This document shows positions 9,703-19,779 of a stretch of 64,000 bases of DNA, piece by piece (position 1 is the stretch's first letter; every line of letters begins with the position of its first letter). The stretch comes from Flammeovirga aprica JL-4 (GTDB lineage: Bacteria; Bacteroidota; Bacteroidia; Cytophagales; Flammeovirgaceae). The notes under the pieces are model-generated. The model was not told where the DNA came from and made no database searches. It worked only from the letters and a program-made list of their open reading frames with translations. The position numbers and the translations under genes are program-made. The DNA lies in the NCBI RefSeq assembly GCF_012844305.1, contig NZ_JABANE010000017.1:1-64000 (forward strand), given 5' to 3'.

Positions 9703-10377
9703 ATGAAAATCCAAAAACTTTATTTAAACACTCCTCAATTAGAAGAACAGTTACAATTCTATAAAAATATTTTAGGCCTTCCACTCAACTATAAAAATGA
9801 AACGTCAATCGCTTTTCAAATAGGTCAATCTGAACTGATTTTTCAACATTCAGAAGAGAGTAAACCTTATCATTTTGCATTAAATATTCCTTTTGAATTA
9901 GTAGAACAAGCAGTGGAATGGGTGAAAGAAAGAGTAGTGATTTTAAAAGAGGCAGACTCCGATATACAAGACTTTTCAGCGTGGAAAGCAAAGGCCATTT
10001 ATTTCTACGATAAAGATGAAAATATTGTAGAACTGATTGGAAGAGAAGATGTGAAAGGAAATGGAGATAAGAATTTTTCTGCTGCTTCTATTATTTCAAT
10101 TTCAGAAATTGGTGTGCCTTCCACTGCTATTGAAAAGGTCTATCAATCTCTTTCTCAAGTGATCGAGTTGCCAATCTATGATGGATCTTTTCATCGTTTT
10201 TGTGCCGTAGGTGATCCAGAAGGATTGTTTATTTGTATTAATAATGAAAAGAAAGGAACATGGTTTCCAACAGAAGATAGTGCACTGTCTTCCGGTTTTA
10301 AAATTGATTTTTTAGAAAAAGGGAAAGAAGTGAAAATGGTTTACAATGAGAAAGAGGGGCTCTTCGAAAAACAGTAA
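9703..10377 (+). CDS. VOC (glyoxalase/bleomycin-resistance) superfamily protein
   Basis: A 224-aa vicinal-oxygen-chelate protein. The N-terminal module starts MKIQKLYLNTPQLEEQLQFY and ends with YFYDKDENIVELIGRE, a classic VOC beta-alpha-beta-beta-beta unit with the metal-ligand-type glutamate in VELIG. The C-terminal half (about 130-224) looks like a second, more divergent module with DPEGLFICINN. Members include dioxygenases, isomerases and antibiotic-binding proteins; nothing here selects one. It is monocistronic, flanked by a terminator upstream and a promoter-like region downstream. Confidence 0.8.
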   Translation: MKIQKLYLNTPQLEEQLQFYKNILGLPLNYKNETSIAFQIGQSELIFQHSEESKPYHFALNIPFELVEQAVEWVKERVVILKEADSDIQDFSAWKAKAIYFYDKDENIVELIGREDVKGNGDKNFSAASIISISEIGVPSTAIEKVYQSLSQVIELPIYDGSFHRFCAVGDPEGLFICINNEKKGTWFPTEDSALSSGFKIDFLEKGKEVKMVYNEKEGLFEKQ

Positions 10378-10519
10378 ATCTCTGATTGAATAATTGCTTG
10401 ATTTGTGTTAAGTACAAATTTTTTGTCATACACCTTATTTGCATTGTTATAGTACTGACAATAAAAAACCGCAAACTAATTTTTATCTTATTATGTTACT
10501 CAACAACAATGCGAATAGA

Positions 10520-11992
10520 ATGAATTTCAAACTATTCAGCACACTCTTCTCTCTTCCGTTCCTTATTTTCAGCTGTGGTGTAAATGAAGATGTGAATGCC
10601 CCTGATATAGGTATTTATGATGATTCTTTTTACGAAGAACTTCCTGAAACACTCCGGGAAAATTACAAAGACCATGGTGAAAACCCTTTTATCGATGTAG
10701 TAGAACAACCGCTTTCTACTTTTTCAATTGATGCCGATGGTGCTTCTTATGCTAACATGAGAAGGTTTATGTACTTTGGGAGAAAACCTCCCGTTGCTTC
10801 GGTGAGAATTGAAGAGTACCTCAATTACTTTACTTATGATTATGCTTAGCCAACAGGTGATGAAAATGTAAGCCTGAATTCAGAACTTGCCACTTGCCCT
10901 TGGAACGAGGAACATCATTTGATGCGAATCGGGATGAAAGGGAAGACGATTCCTCAAACTTCACTGCCAAGCTCAAACTATGTATTCTTGATAGATGTTT
11001 CTGGTTCTATGAGTTCAGACGATAAGTTGGGAATATTGAAAGCAGGTTTTAAAACTATGGTAGATCATCTTAATCCCACCGACAGAATTGCTATAGTCAC
11101 TTATGCCGGTCAAGCGGGGTTGTTGTTGAACTCTACTTTTGGAGATGAAAAACAGAAAATTAAAGAGGCAATTGATCGTCTTGGAGCGGGTGGCTCTACA
11201 GCAGGTGCAGCAGGAATTACAACAGCCTATGCTATTGCCAAAGAAAACTTTATTCCAGGAGGAAACAACCGTGTTATTCTTGGTTCAGATGGTGATTTTA
11301 ATGTAGGTCCGTCAAGTACAGATGAGTTGATCGAATTGATAGAAGAAATGAGAGAAACAGGCATCTACCTCACTGTTTTGGGAGTGGGTACAGGCAACCT
11401 GAATGACCATATGATGGAGCAGATTGCCAATAAAGGCAACGGAAATTATGAGTACATTGACAATGTGAAACAAGTGGAAAAAGTATTTGTCAATGAGACT
11501 GGAAAGTTTTACACAGTAGCCAAAGATGCTAAAATCCAGATCACTTTCAATCCTGAAAGGGTGAAATCTTACCGTTTGATTGGTTATGAAAATAGAAAAT
11601 TGAGCGAAGAAGATTTTGAAGATGACGAAAAAGATGCAGGAGAAATCGGTTCATCACAGACAATAACTGCGATTTATGAAGTGGCTCTATTGGATAATAC
11701 GGTAGGAACAGAATTTGCCACTTTTGATTTCAGGTATAAAAAGCCAGATGAAGAAGCATCAAGAGCGTTAACGCATAAAATTGACACTAATCCTGTCGAT
11801 ATTTCACAAGCATCAAATAACATGAAATTTGCGGTAGCTGTAACTGGTTTTGGATTAATGATGAAAGAGTCGGAATATAAAGGAACCGTTTCCAAATCTA
11901 TGATTTTAGACCTTTCCAATACCTCTGATTCTTTTGATCAATTTGGTTATAAAAATGAGTTTAAAGAATTGGTGGGATCTTATCAAGAATAA
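10520..11992 (+). pseudogene. YfbK-like von Willebrand factor A lipoprotein, interrupted by one in-frame TAG
   Basis: Two open frames in the same register (up to 10849 and from 10919) together encode one ~490-aa protein. The N-terminal part has a lipoprotein signal (LPFLIFSC) and the vWF_A-associated N-terminal domain ending YFTYDYA. The TAG at 10847-10849 follows, and translation of the next codons continues as PTGDENVSLNSELATCPWNE, which is clearly the same domain. The vWA domain follows with the MIDAS motif DVSGSMSS, then a DUF3520-type C terminus. A single CAG-to-TAG change would explain the break. I place the start at the ATG at 10520, which gives the lipobox; an earlier ATG is at 10493. 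Alternatives are a recent pseudogene, suppression of the stop, or a sequencing error. Confidence 0.8.
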
Positions 11993-12161
11993 AATATTTT
12001 ACTCAAGAACTAAACACAAAACAGTTGATAACTCATTTTGTCTTGGTTCTAAGTAAGAAAATAACGTTAATAAATCTGATTGTTAATTGATTTTCATTTA
12101 CTTTGGAATGACTTTTTAATACAAAGTACTTATAAACCAAAATCAAGAAGAAGATATTAAT

Positions 12162-12530
12162 ATGAAAGAATTTATTATTCGAATTTTAGTTTCAGCCATT
12201 GCCGTATGGGCATGTGCAGGCTTTTTCCAATGGATTGCTCCAAGTTCAGGAGTACATCTGACAAATTATGGAACAGCAATTTGGGCCGCTTTGGCCATTG
12301 GTTTTATGAATGCGATTGTAAAACCAATTCTGACAGTATTGACACTGCCTATCACAGTATTAACATTAGGACTTTTCTTATTAGTGATTAATGCCTTAAT
12401 GTTCTATTGGGCAGGTTCTTTGATCAATGGTTTTGGAACAGGCGGTTTAATGATGTCATTCATATTCAGCCTTGTTTACTCTACAGTATTGACGTTCCTT
12501 GATAGTCTTTTTGGAGTGAAGAGAGACTAA
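12162..12530 (+). CDS. Phage-holin-4 superfamily (YvlD-like) membrane protein
   Basis: A 122-aa protein with four hydrophobic segments. The central signature NAIVKPILTVLTLPITVLTLG matches the YvlD/phage-holin-4_2 family. Despite the family name, such genes are ordinary chromosomal genes of unknown function, sometimes linked to envelope stress. No phage genes surround it. A strong hairpin terminator follows at 12552-12595. Confidence 0.85.
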   Translation: MKEFIIRILVSAIAVWACAGFFQWIAPSSGVHLTNYGTAIWAALAIGFMNAIVKPILTVLTLPITVLTLGLFLLVINALMFYWAGSLINGFGTGGLMMSFIFSLVYSTVLTFLDSLFGVKRD

Positions 12531-12551
12531 GCTTCTTCTAAAGAAAAAATA

Positions 12552-12595
12552 AAAACGCTTCATTTTGATCCCATTCAAAGTGAAGCGTTTTTTGT
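12552..12595. terminator. Terminator between convergent genes
   Basis: Stem AAAACGCTTCA / TGAAGCGTTTT with a loop of about 20 bases, ending in a T run on the plus strand and preceded by an A run. It can serve both the YvlD-like gene and the minus-strand methyltransferase gene. Confidence 0.75.
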
Positions 12596-12618
12596 ATTTG
12601 TAGCTTTTATTGATCAAC

Positions 12619-13221
12619 CTACCAAACATAAGGCACTAACCGCCATTTTACAACACTTTTGTAAGTTTGGTATTCAACGGTTTTTGATAGCAACTTTTCC
12701 TCTTCTCTAATTCTCAAAATCAAACTTCCTATAAATAATAAAAAGGCAATCACAGAAAGAAAAGAAGTATTGACCATGCAACATGCTAAAGTCATCAGCA
12801 TTTCTCCAAAGTAGCCAGGGTGCCTTACTTGCTGATAAGGTCCTTTTGTGGTTACTTCTCTTAAATTGGGGCAGATAGCGAAATTTTTACCTAAATAGAA
12901 AAAGGAAAAAATAGTGATAGCCACACCCGTAAAAAATAATCCTTCAATAAAAGGAGAAAGATTTTGAAAAGAATGAGTCATTTTAAACAAGAATCCTCCA
13001 AGCAGGAATGAAGGGACGCTAATGATCATAGTAAACGTAGAACCTTCCTCAATGACAGGTTTTCTTAGTATAAACAGAGTGCCAATAAACATGTTGAGTA
13101 TTGAAGCAGAGATCCGAATAACGGAAAACTCGGTGGTAAAACACTTCACCAAACCCATTATTCCCCATACTATTATAGATAATCCTAGAAGGATGTTGAA
13201 AATAAACTCATTCTTTCTCAT
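12619..13221 (-). CDS. Isoprenylcysteine carboxyl methyltransferase-like (ICMT/PEMT) membrane protein
   Basis: A 200-aa polytopic membrane protein with about five hydrophobic segments. The C-terminal SAM-binding signature is clear: GPYQQVRHPGYFGEML, then REEEKLL and YQTYKSVVKWRLVP. Bacterial members methylate isoprenoid- or lipid-like substrates, mostly unknown. The gene is preceded on the same strand by a tiny membrane-peptide gene whose stop lies three bases from this ATG, so the two may be translationally coupled. Confidence 0.82.
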   Translation of the reverse strand: MRKNEFIFNILLGLSIIVWGIMGLVKCFTTEFSVIRISASILNMFIGTLFILRKPVIEEGSTFTMIISVPSFLLGGFLFKMTHSFQNLSPFIEGLFFTGVAITIFSFFYLGKNFAICPNLREVTTKGPYQQVRHPGYFGEMLMTLACCMVNTSFLSVIAFLLFIGSLILRIREEEKLLSKTVEYQTYKSVVKWRLVPYVW

Positions 13222-13224
13222 AGA

Positions 13225-13329
13225 CTAATAAATCCAAAATGGCCAGTCAAAAATGTAACTCATCAAGTTTACTCCAAGTAAAATTAAAATGTAAACCCAC
13301 CAGTTTGATCCGCTGCTTTCTTCTTTCAT
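13225..13329 (-). CDS. Small (34-aa) single-span membrane peptide
   Basis: Reading the minus strand from the ATG at 13329 gives a 34-aa peptide beginning MKEESSGSNWWVYILILLGV and ending FDWPFWIY. It has a charged N terminus, one hydrophobic helix and an aromatic tail, and a stop at 13225. An upstream in-frame ATG at 13356 would add ten residues (MSRNKHFFI). The stop lies three bases before the ATG of the ICMT-like gene, a spacing typical of translational coupling. I know no family. The composition and tight spacing argue for a real small protein. Confidence 0.5.
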   Translation of the reverse strand: MKEESSGSNWWVYILILLGVNLMSYIFDWPFWIY

Positions 13330-14403
13330 AATAAAAAAATGTTTATTCCTACTCATATGGCCTTTCGGAGTTTGCCCCGTTTTTTAAAGTGGTTTCAAGT
13401 CTCCACAAATCATTTGCTTTTTATATTTAGCACACTAAAAGTTGAGAAATGATGGCTCCATCTTAGTTTTTATAGATGTGATGCCTTAAATCCATTTGCT
13501 TTAAATTGTCTGCTTGTATTTCTGTTTAATGAATTAAAGATTGAAATTCTTCAATTTATCCGTTTGCTTATTTGTCGTTTTAGCTAATCACTCGATGAAG
13601 AAATGATTATGGCATAAAGTACTGCATTAAATTTAGTTTACTCAATAGTTTTAATTCGATCCCTAATTTATAGTTCATTTATTGAAAATCAAATAATAAT
13701 TATTTTTATTTTTTGATTAAAGCTTTCATACTCTTCATTCCATTTTCTTTAAGTACTATGACAGAAGAAATGGAACAATAATTACGTGCACCATGACTGA
13801 AGTCATGGGCAGGTGATACAGACTCTACCAACACTAAAGTGTTGCTTACGTTATCAATCTTCAAGACTTTAGTCTTGATTAGATTGTTATATCACCTGCC
13901 CATAGTTTTAACTATGGTGCACGGAACACTCGTTTACTTTTGTCACAGTACTTAAGACCTCTACACTTAGGTGTTCTAAATTCGACTTTTTACTGCAATT
14001 TATTATTTCCAATGACTTTATTCTGAACTAATTCTTTCAGAATACGGTTCAGACTGTATGCTACCTTTTAAGAAGAGATTACTTCGTCAAGCCAATCAAT
14101 CGAATTTGTAAGGAGTATTTTTTTAGCATTGAGTAGTTTTTATGAGGCTCTATTCAGTTGGTGAATAAAAAAAGACAACTGAAATTTAGTTTTTGTGTTG
14201 TGTAAAATAATAAATCTCTGAGTTTAAGATAACGCTGAAATACATTGTTTTAAGACCCAATAAGACAAGTAATCCTAAATATAAAAGCGCAATTCATTAA
14301 AAATATTTATGTAAATCATAAAATCAATTAATAGTATTTATGCTATTAATCTGAAATGGATTGTTCAATTTTGAGCTCAGTTTGAAATTACAATTAGGAA
14401 AAA
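13330..14403. other. Gene-free region of ~1.07 kb
   Basis: I see no coding sequence here. It contains the palindromic repeat element at 13749-13956; the rest is AT-rich DNA, and the last part presumably holds the SulP promoter. Confidence 0.6.
13749..13956. repeat. Palindrome-rich inverted-repeat element (MITE- or REP-like), ~208 bp
   Basis: The outer ends are inverted repeats: TTAAGTACTATGACAGAAG on the left, and TTAAGTACTGTGACAAAAG read inwards on the opposite strand from the right. Inside, GTGCACCATGACT (from 13786) and its partner ACTATGGTGCAC (to about 13922) continue the inverted symmetry, as do GGGCAGGTGATA and its complement. Four compact hairpins are nested: CATGACTgaAGTCATG, AACACTaaAGTGTT, CAAGACTttAGTCTTG and CCATAGTTttAACTATGG. 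There is no coding capacity. It looks like a non-autonomous element mobilised in trans, or a REP-type palindromic cluster. Confidence 0.7.
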
Positions 14404-16608
14404 ATGATTAGTAAATCCATCAAATCCAACTTCATCTCTGGCTTTTTAGTCTTTCTGATTGCACTTCCACTCTGTTTGGGAATTGCAAAAGCAAGTGGTT
14501 TTCCGCCTATTGCTGGTATCTATACTGCTATTATCGGCGGACTCATTGTCACTTTCTTAACGAAAGCACCGTTGGCCATTAAAGGGCCTGCTGCAGGACT
14601 AATTGCTATTGCGATCAGTGCTGTGGAAGAACTGGGAGGTAACGATCCTATTTTGGGTTACAAGCTGACCTTGGCTGTGATTGCCGTATCAGGTGTACTT
14701 CAAATTCTGCTGGGATTTGCCAAGTTTGGTAAAATGGGAGATATGTTTCCCATCTCGGTGATTAGAGGTATGCTAGCCGCCATTGGTGTTATTATCATCA
14801 GTAAGCAGGCCCATGTGATTTTGGGAGTAGTACCAGAAGCAAAATCTGCTTGGGGATTACTGGCTGAAATTCCTCACAGTCTCTTACATCTCAATCCTAA
14901 AGTGGCTGCCATTGGTCTATTAAGTTTAGCTTTACTTTTCGGTCATCCTTATATAAAGAATGCTACAGTAAAGAAACTTCCCGCACCGCTACTCATATTG
15001 TTAGTGGCCATTCCGTTAGGCTTTATATTTAATCTTTCTGAAGAGCACAGTTACAGTATTGGCACCATTGATTATAATATTAACCCATCACAGTTTTTAG
15101 TAGTACTACCAGAAAGCTTTTTGGGAGGTATCACGTTTCCTGATTTCTCACAGCTGTTGACCTACACTTCTATCAAATATATCTTGATGTTTGCTTTAGT
15201 GGGAAGTATAGAATCTGTATTGAGTGCAAAAGCGGTAGATGCTTTAGATCCGAAAGGAAGAGTGACAAACTTGAATCAAGATTTAGTAGCAGTGGGTATT
15301 GGTAACACAATTGCCGGATTGATTGGTGGTCTGCCAATGATATCTGAAATTGTAAGAAGCTCAGCAAATATTAATTCTGGAGCAAAGGGAAGAATGAGTA
15401 ATTTCTATCACGGTCTTTTCTTATTACTGTTTGTTGTATTGGCGGCCGCTGTGATTAAAACAATACCAAATGCAGCGTTGGCGGCAATGCTAGTATTCAC
15501 AGGTTTTAAATTAGCTTCTCCTAAGGAATTCAAAAAAATAAATAATGTAGGTATAGACCAATTAATGCAATTTCTAACCACTTTGATTGTTACACTCATG
15601 ACAGACCTTTTGGTAGGTGTAGCAGCAGGTATTGCATTAAAAGTGGCTATTGAATTGGTTCAAGGTGTGAAACTCAAGGAAATGTTTGATCTAAAAACTC
15701 AGATTTCTGCCTCTGAAGATGGTTTAGTAATTAAGTTTACAGGTGTAGCCTCTTTTATCAACTACCTTAAGTTTAAATCGCTGATCGATGCACAGCCTAA
15801 AAACCAGAAAATCGTACTTGATTTCAGTGATGCCTATTTCATTGATCATACATTCCTCAGTAATATTCATAACATTCAGAATAAGTTTATGAAAGAGGGA
15901 GGAGAATTGATTAAGACAGGATTTGAAAACCATCACTTCCAGTCACAACATCATTTATCTTCTCGCAGGCTAGTGACTAACCCTTACCGTCAGTCCAATC
16001 CGAAATACGAATTGTCAAAACGTGCTGGAGCCATTCAAAATATGGCACTTGTACATGAACTGGATTTCGAAGCCAACCTAAGTCCATCTTTTGTAAGACC
16101 TTATTTGAGTGCGTTTTCGATCCTATCAAGACTTAGAAGGGCACAAAACTTTGTACTTGGCACAAGGGAACATTACAGCTTTATGATTTGTGATATTACC
16201 TATGTCAATGTAAGTGACTTTTCTACAGAAAGCCGTACTGCCACAATAGCGTTAATATTCAATATTGCGAAAGGGGGCATCCCTGATTTCTACACCAAAG
16301 AAAAAAGAGATCTGTTTGACTTCGTTACACAATACGATTTTGACCTGATGCCGAAATCCAACACAATGCCTTTCAATGTGTTTGGTAATAATAAACAGCT
16401 TGTGGATTCATTCTTTACACCTCAAATCACAGAATTGATTGCGGAACAGCCTTACACCATAGAATGTAAGCGTAGAGAGATGCTGATCCACAAAGAATGG
16501 GAGACGGTTTCTGAAGGTAAATCATTAGAGAATATGTTGTCTTTTGTAGATCAACTCGCTTCTGAAGTGGTAAAGAAGAGGTTGGTAGAAGCGCAGAAAG
16601 TGAAATAA
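14404..16608 (+). CDS. SulP family anion transporter with STAS domain and extended C terminus
   Basis: A 734-aa inner-membrane SLC26/SulP permease, which moves sulfate, bicarbonate or other anions. The transmembrane domain occupies about residues 8-430: GFLVFLIALPLCLGIAKASG opens TM1, followed by PPIAGIYTA and the GPAAGLIAI motif of TM3. A STAS domain follows at about 440-515 (VLDFSDAYFIDHTF). About 210 further residues contain HHFQSQHH and a region with no resemblance to a carbonic anhydrase. Substrate cannot be decided; many marine Bacteroidota SulP proteins carry bicarbonate. It is monocistronic, with a terminator at 16634-16667. Confidence 0.88.
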   Translation: MISKSIKSNFISGFLVFLIALPLCLGIAKASGFPPIAGIYTAIIGGLIVTFLTKAPLAIKGPAAGLIAIAISAVEELGGNDPILGYKLTLAVIAVSGVLQILLGFAKFGKMGDMFPISVIRGMLAAIGVIIISKQAHVILGVVPEAKSAWGLLAEIPHSLLHLNPKVAAIGLLSLALLFGHPYIKNATVKKLPAPLLILLVAIPLGFIFNLSEEHSYSIGTIDYNINPSQFLVVLPESFLGGITFPDFSQLLTYTSIKYILMFALVGSIESVLSAKAVDALDPKGRVTNLNQDLVAVGIGNTIAGLIGGLPMISEIVRSSANINSGAKGRMSNFYHGLFLLLFVVLAAAVIKTIPNAALAAMLVFTGFKLASPKEFKKINNVGIDQLMQFLTTLIVTLMTDLLVGVAAGIALKVAIELVQGVKLKEMFDLKTQISASEDGLVIKFTGVASFINYLKFKSLIDAQPKNQKIVLDFSDAYFIDHTFLSNIHNIQNKFMKEGGELIKTGFENHHFQSQHHLSSRRLVTNPYRQSNPKYELSKRAGAIQNMALVHELDFEANLSPSFVRPYLSAFSILSRLRRAQNFVLGTREHYSFMICDITYVNVSDFSTESRTATIALIFNIAKGGIPDFYTKEKRDLFDFVTQYDFDLMPKSNTMPFNVFGNNKQLVDSFFTPQITELIAEQPYTIECKRREMLIHKEWETVSEGKSLENMLSFVDQLASEVVKKRLVEAQKVK

Positions 16609-16633
16609 TAATTTAGAATACATTTATATTTTG

Positions 16634-16667
16634 AGGGGCCCCAGAACATTGTTTTGAGGTCCCTTTT
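16634..16667 (+). terminator. Rho-independent terminator after SulP gene
   Basis: Stem AGGGGCC / GGTCCCT (one G-T pair) followed by TTTT, 26 bases after the stop. Confidence 0.65.
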
Positions 16668-16714
16668 ATATTCATTAATTTTTTTCTTTTATCCTAGATT
16701 TAAAGGTTCAGCTA

Positions 16715-17884
16715 TTACTTTTTGAAAAACTCAACACCTTTTTCATTGATATACCCTCGTTTTCCTTTCTTTGTTACAAGAGAATATCCCTTTGTAAAAG
16801 GGGCTATATCGTCATAAATGGCATCGATTTTAATAGTCTGATCCAGGCTGAATAAGCCAAACTTTTTCTTCTTTATATCGTTACTGAATTTGAAAAAATC
16901 GGTATAGCTCAATTTCTCAAGCGAAGAGAAATTAGTCGGCACTTTTAGCTCACCATTGGTGTCACAGAATCCCCAGTTCCCTTTCTTTACATAAAACCCT
17001 TTTTCGTCAGAGGACATTTTTAATGCTTCATAATCAAAAGGAAGAGTACTTTTAAAATTATAATCTAATACACCCCATTTACCATTGGACACCGCTAAGT
17101 AATTTCCATTTTCGTAGATTAAAGAATCATATTCATTATGCAGCAAAACAGAATAATGTTGATCCATTACTCCCCATTTACCATTTTTCTTGAACAGTTT
17201 TTTTCCATTAAATTCAAGATCAATAAGGTTATCATATTCAAAGGCTAGCTTTTCAGTATTTCTAGTGGTGATAATGCCCCATTTTCCATCTTTCATCGCT
17301 AAAAAGTAAGGCGTTTCTCTATTGCCAAACATAGAGATCATATCGGTATCAGCATAAATAAGGCTGTCATATAATGGTTCAATAGTAAAACCACTCTTTT
17401 TGATCTTAAAACCGACTTTATCATTTAGTTTAATGAGTTCAATCTTGTTTTTGTAAGCAGCGGTTTCCTCCTCCTCATCGGCAAACATGAGGCTTACCGT
17501 TGAAATGACTTTTCCCGTGATGTCAACAATGCTTCCTTTTCCATTTTCATAAACTAATAATCCGCTGACAACGCTACTTTTATTGGAAGCTTTCTCATCT
17601 TTCGCATAGTAACCTTGGAAATAAGTACCCACCGAATCATACTTTGCTTCTAATACCTCTTTACCTTTAAGATCGATGAAGCCCCATTTATTGTCTCTCT
17701 TAAACGCTGCCAATCCACGGTTAAAAGGAATAACATCCTGATAAACAGGTTTGATTTTCACAGTGGCTGTGCTGTCAGCAAATCCCCATTTATTTTTAAA
17801 TCTGTAAGGGACAAGCTCAAAATCCTGTCCATAACTATTGGTAAGGATAAAAAAAAGTGAGATCAGTAATAGTGTTGCTTTCAT
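16715..17884 (-). CDS. Secreted WG-repeat protein
   Basis: A 389-aa protein with a signal peptide (MKATLLLISLFFILTNSYG, then QDFEL). Most of the mature protein is a string of WG repeats with NKWGFAD, NKWGFIDLKGKEVL, GKWGIITT, GKWGVMD, GKWGVLD, GNWGFCD and finally RGYINEKG; neighbouring units are about 35-50 residues apart. WG-repeat proteins form beta-rich surface or periplasmic scaffolds of unknown function. It is monocistronic on the minus strand, downstream of the methionine-biosynthesis gene and separated from it by the terminator at 18003-18035. Confidence 0.85.
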   Translation of the reverse strand: MKATLLLISLFFILTNSYGQDFELVPYRFKNKWGFADSTATVKIKPVYQDVIPFNRGLAAFKRDNKWGFIDLKGKEVLEAKYDSVGTYFQGYYAKDEKASNKSSVVSGLLVYENGKGSIVDITGKVISTVSLMFADEEEETAAYKNKIELIKLNDKVGFKIKKSGFTIEPLYDSLIYADTDMISMFGNRETPYFLAMKDGKWGIITTRNTEKLAFEYDNLIDLEFNGKKLFKKNGKWGVMDQHYSVLLHNEYDSLIYENGNYLAVSNGKWGVLDYNFKSTLPFDYEALKMSSDEKGFYVKKGNWGFCDTNGELKVPTNFSSLEKLSYTDFFKFSNDIKKKKFGLFSLDQTIKIDAIYDDIAPFTKGYSLVTKKGKRGYINEKGVEFFKK

Positions 17885-18002
17885 AATAGTTTTACTTAAT
17901 CATTTAAAATGTGTTTCAAATTAGTTCTTTTTTGATAGACAAGGATGAAAAATAGAAACTAATTCTTTTTTAGAAAATCTATTTATAAGGGGGAGTTAAA
18001 TA

Positions 18003-18035
18003 CAAAACGCCCCATTTTGATAAAAAATGAGGCGC
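18003..18035 (-). terminator. Terminator for the O-acetylhomoserine sulfhydrylase gene
   Basis: On the minus strand, GCGCCTCATTTT pairs with AAAATGGGGCGT and is followed by TTTTGTATTT, about 30 bases after the stop codon. Confidence 0.7.
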
Positions 18036-18064
18036 TTCAATAATAAATATTTTTAGATTAAAAC

Positions 18065-19384
<1,320 letters not shown>

Positions 19385-19424
19385 TTAGTATCTATTTTTA
19401 AATAAACAACTTAATTGATAATAC

Positions 19425-19458
19425 AGATTCAGGTGAAAAGTAATACTCTACTGAATCT
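19425..19458 (-). promoter_or_regulatory. Inverted repeat in the metY leader
   Basis: AGATTCAG (19425-19432) and CTGAATCT (19451-19458) form a perfect 8-bp stem 44-77 bases before the metY start. It could be an operator or an RNA hairpin. The rest of the ~400-base gap to 19780 shows nothing I can support; a 77-codon minus-strand frame there is not convincing. Confidence 0.4.
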
Positions 19459-19779
19459 ATAGGCAAAATAAAGATAACTTGGGTTACAATCAAAATATCC
19501 GACATAAATTTTGCAGAATTTAATATAATGCTTCTTTTGTTTAAAAGATAGTAATTAATGACCTATTTTATTGAAAATTGAGAAGCGAATAATGCTGTTA
19601 ACGTGATTTGTATAACAGGAGTATACGATGTTAAAAAAGCTCACTTTGGTAGTTGTATTTATTGTTAAATCACAATCTATCTTAATCTTTCTAAATGTAT
19701 GATTATGAGTTTCACAACTCTTTATTAAAGCAGGTAAATTTGTGGCTATACTATAATACTTACTTACTACCGTACTAAA

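Noticed and set aside
12162..12530. Phage remnant, because of the holin-family name
   Set aside because: YvlD-like proteins are common chromosomal membrane proteins and no other phage gene is near.
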